Source: Nostoc sp. FACHB-892
GTDB taxonomy: Bacteria; Cyanobacteriota; Cyanobacteriia; Cyanobacteriales; Nostocaceae
DNA length: 64,000 nucleotides
NCBI RefSeq assembly: GCF_014698795.1
Contig: NZ_JACJTR010000037.1
Span: 1 to 64,000, forward strand
Reading direction: 5' to 3'
Each line of letters opens with the position of its first letter. The stretch's first letter is position 1. Of this stretch, positions 62,543 to 64,000 are shown piece by piece. The notes under the pieces were generated by a model that worked only from the letters and a program-made list of their open reading frames with translations, was not told the DNA's origin and did not search any database. Position numbers and translations under genes: made by a program.

Positions 62543-64000
62543 TCAATTTAGGTTTCTGTATTTGGCAGTCCTGAGAGATTGAGTTTTCACTGCAACCACA
62601 GGACTGCTAGCCCGTCGTGCAGTAGATGCCCAACTTTGCATCCGCTCAACCGCCGCCGCGTCCTGAATCGCAAGCGGGGTAATGGTTTGGCGACAGGTTT
62701 CCAGATCAGCAAGCGTTACCTGCTGCGGTCGCCCTTCATCGAATGCCAGCAGAGCAGCTTCCGAAGCAAGCGTTTCCAGTTCTGCGCCAGAGAATTTTGT
62801 GGTATTGGCTGCGATCGCCTCCAAATACTCCGATTCCAGATGAATGCCAAAACGTTGCAGATGAATCCCCAGAATCTGGACTCGCTCTGGTTCTGTGGGA
62901 AGATCAACAAAGAAGTTTTCATCAAATCTTCCCTTCCTCTTTAGTTCACTTGGTAACGCAGATGGGTCATTGCAAGTTGCCACAACAAATACACCACACT
63001 GTGATTCGGACATGAATGTAAGGATATTGCCCAGAATCCTCTGTGAGACTCCACTCGTGTCACCAGTCCCCGAAAGTGCTTTTTCTATCTCGTCCACCCA
63101 CAATATGCAAGGGGCGATCGCCTCGGCAGTTTTCAAAGCCCGTCTGACATTCCCCTCAGACTCACCGACCAGACTGCCCAAGAGGGACGCAATGTCTAGC
63201 TGTAGGAGTGGTAAATTGAGAATATTAGCGATGTTTTTAGCTAATAAAGTTTTCCCAGTACCGGGCGGCCCTGCAAGCAACACACCTTTTGGCTGAGGCA
63301 AGGAAAGCTCACGCGCCTCTTGTGTGAACAGCCGCCGCCGTCGATTGAGCCACTCACGCAACAAATCCAATCCTCCAAAGGAGATGCTAGCAGGCTTGCC
63401 CAATTCAATACCCATTTGAGACAACAGCCGAGTTTTATACTCGACTGCTTGGGGTATGAAATGACTATCAATTAAAATCCCATCTGATGTTAGGTTATGT
63501 TTAACAGTTAACCGCAGGAAGTCGCTAATCTCCTCCAGGGTTAATCCCAGGGCAGCACGAGAAAGAGATTCAATTTCATTTTTATTAAGGGAAATAGTAA
63601 AAGTCAATTCCTGTTCAATAGCTGACTGTTGTAGGTCATGCAAATAAGAATTGATATGCTCAAGTATTTGCTCAACTCCTGGTAAAGGAATTTCACAATA
63701 AGGGATTAAGCGTACAAGTGACTCATGTAATTGAATGTTTTGACCCAGCAACACAATGCGTTTATCAGTCGGTTTAAGACGATGGTAGAGATTTTTTACC
63801 TTGCTAACCACCTCCCAAGATAACGAAGGCGAATTCTTACCAATAAACGAGTGAATGTCACCTAAGATGAAGATTCCATCAGCACTAAAATTCGCAATGT
63901 AATCAAACACATATAACAATGGGTCAGCGTGTTGTGGTCTTTTGTACTCTGCAACTGGCTTAAACACCAATCCTCCATCTGCTGCGATTAAACATTGCTC
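62543..64000 (-). CDS. AAA ATPase, Ycf46-like (partial)
   Basis: The frame is open to the right edge, so the N-terminus lies outside; at least 485 residues are visible. Walker A LLAGPPGTGKTLLAKNIA, Walker B CILWVDEIEKAL, sensor VATCNDPSALP and arginine finger region RKGRFDENFFVDLP place it in the AAA family. The preceding part (LYVFDYIANFSADGIFILGD, then TDKRIVLLGQ) matches Ycf46-like proteins of cyanobacteria and plastids. Its partners here are a small protein and a WGR protein. Confidence 0.88.
   Translation of the reverse strand, partial: EQCLIAADGGLVFKPVAEYKRPQHADPLLYVFDYIANFSADGIFILGDIHSFIGKNSPSLSWEVVSKVKNLYHRLKPTDKRIVLLGQNIQLHESLVRLIPYCEIPLPGVEQILEHINSYLHDLQQSAIEQELTFTISLNKNEIESLSRAALGLTLEEISDFLRLTVKHNLTSDGILIDSHFIPQAVEYKTRLLSQMGIELGKPASISFGGLDLLREWLNRRRRLFTQEARELSLPQPKGVLLAGPPGTGKTLLAKNIANILNLPLLQLDIASLLGSLVGESEGNVRRALKTAEAIAPCILWVDEIEKALSGTGDTSGVSQRILGNILTFMSESQCGVFVVATCNDPSALPSELKRKGRFDENFFVDLPTEPERVQILGIHLQRFGIHLESEYLEAIAANTTKFSGAELETLASEAALLAFDEGRPQQVTLADLETCRQTITPLAIQDAAAVERMQSWASTARRASSPVVAVKTQSLRTAKYRNLN

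Noticed and set aside
1..64000. CRISPR arrays, tRNA or rRNA genes
   Set aside because: Read for regularly spaced repeats and for tRNA-like cloverleaf ends; only iteron-like short repeats and hairpins were found, so none is reported.

Overview
The window looks like part of a large plasmid, or a plasmid-like accessory region, of a filamentous, heterocyst-type cyanobacterium (Nostoc/Anabaena group). Evidence from the sequence: many HIP1-type GCGATCGC sites, G-rich GGGGCAG-type tandem repeats, an AMIN-domain TonB receptor, a Ycf46-like AAA ATPase, Nif11-type leader peptides, and many small unknown genes beside insertion sequences and broken genes. No rRNA, tRNA or CRISPR array was seen. The genus is an inference.

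Layout. 0-9 kb: small stress-type genes (DUF4383, three SDR oxidoreductases, an aldo/keto reductase, a short lipoprotein) with several decayed genes. 9.2-10.7 kb: an insertion sequence that cuts an RTX calcium-binding protein gene. 10.7-14 kb: a PEP-CTERM/DUF4198-like protein and an AIPR-like abortive-infection protein. 14-22 kb: a leftward operon for TonB-dependent uptake followed by a five-gene Opp/Nik-type ABC importer, with a remnant of an MFS exporter at its far end; metallophore or metal uptake is the best inference. 23-25.5 kb: small genes broken by a stop codon and by an IS5-type element. 25.7-26 kb: five 12-bp iteron-like repeats. 26.3-35.3 kb: a long leftward run of mostly small mobile-element genes (P-loop ATPase, membrane proteins, HTH proteins, an ERF single-strand annealing protein), with a divergent XRE regulator at 35.8 kb. 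One gene here carries an A AAA AAG slippery site with an upstream Shine-Dalgarno-like AGGAG and a -1 frame extension encoding a membrane segment. 36-43 kb: two element proteins, an AT-rich two-gene insert of unknown function, and a duplicated gene fragment.

43-61.4 kb is the most interesting part, a RiPP-type (Nif11/NHLP) export locus. It has LuxR and AraC regulators, an operon of cache-HAMP sensor, MinD-like ATPase, tandem cNMP-domain protein and HTH protein, a metallo-beta-lactamase-fold protein, a Nif11 leader domain fused to a putative 2OG-Fe(II) oxygenase-like domain, a Nif11 precursor with a His-rich tail, then an HlyD-type adaptor, a C39-peptidase ABC exporter, a second NHLP ABC exporter and a CheY-like regulator. 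A 15-bp palindrome, CTGTATGnCATACAG, occurs three times at the promoters of this locus and suggests one regulon. 61.5-64 kb: a leftward AAA ATPase/unknown/WGR-domain gene group running off the right edge.
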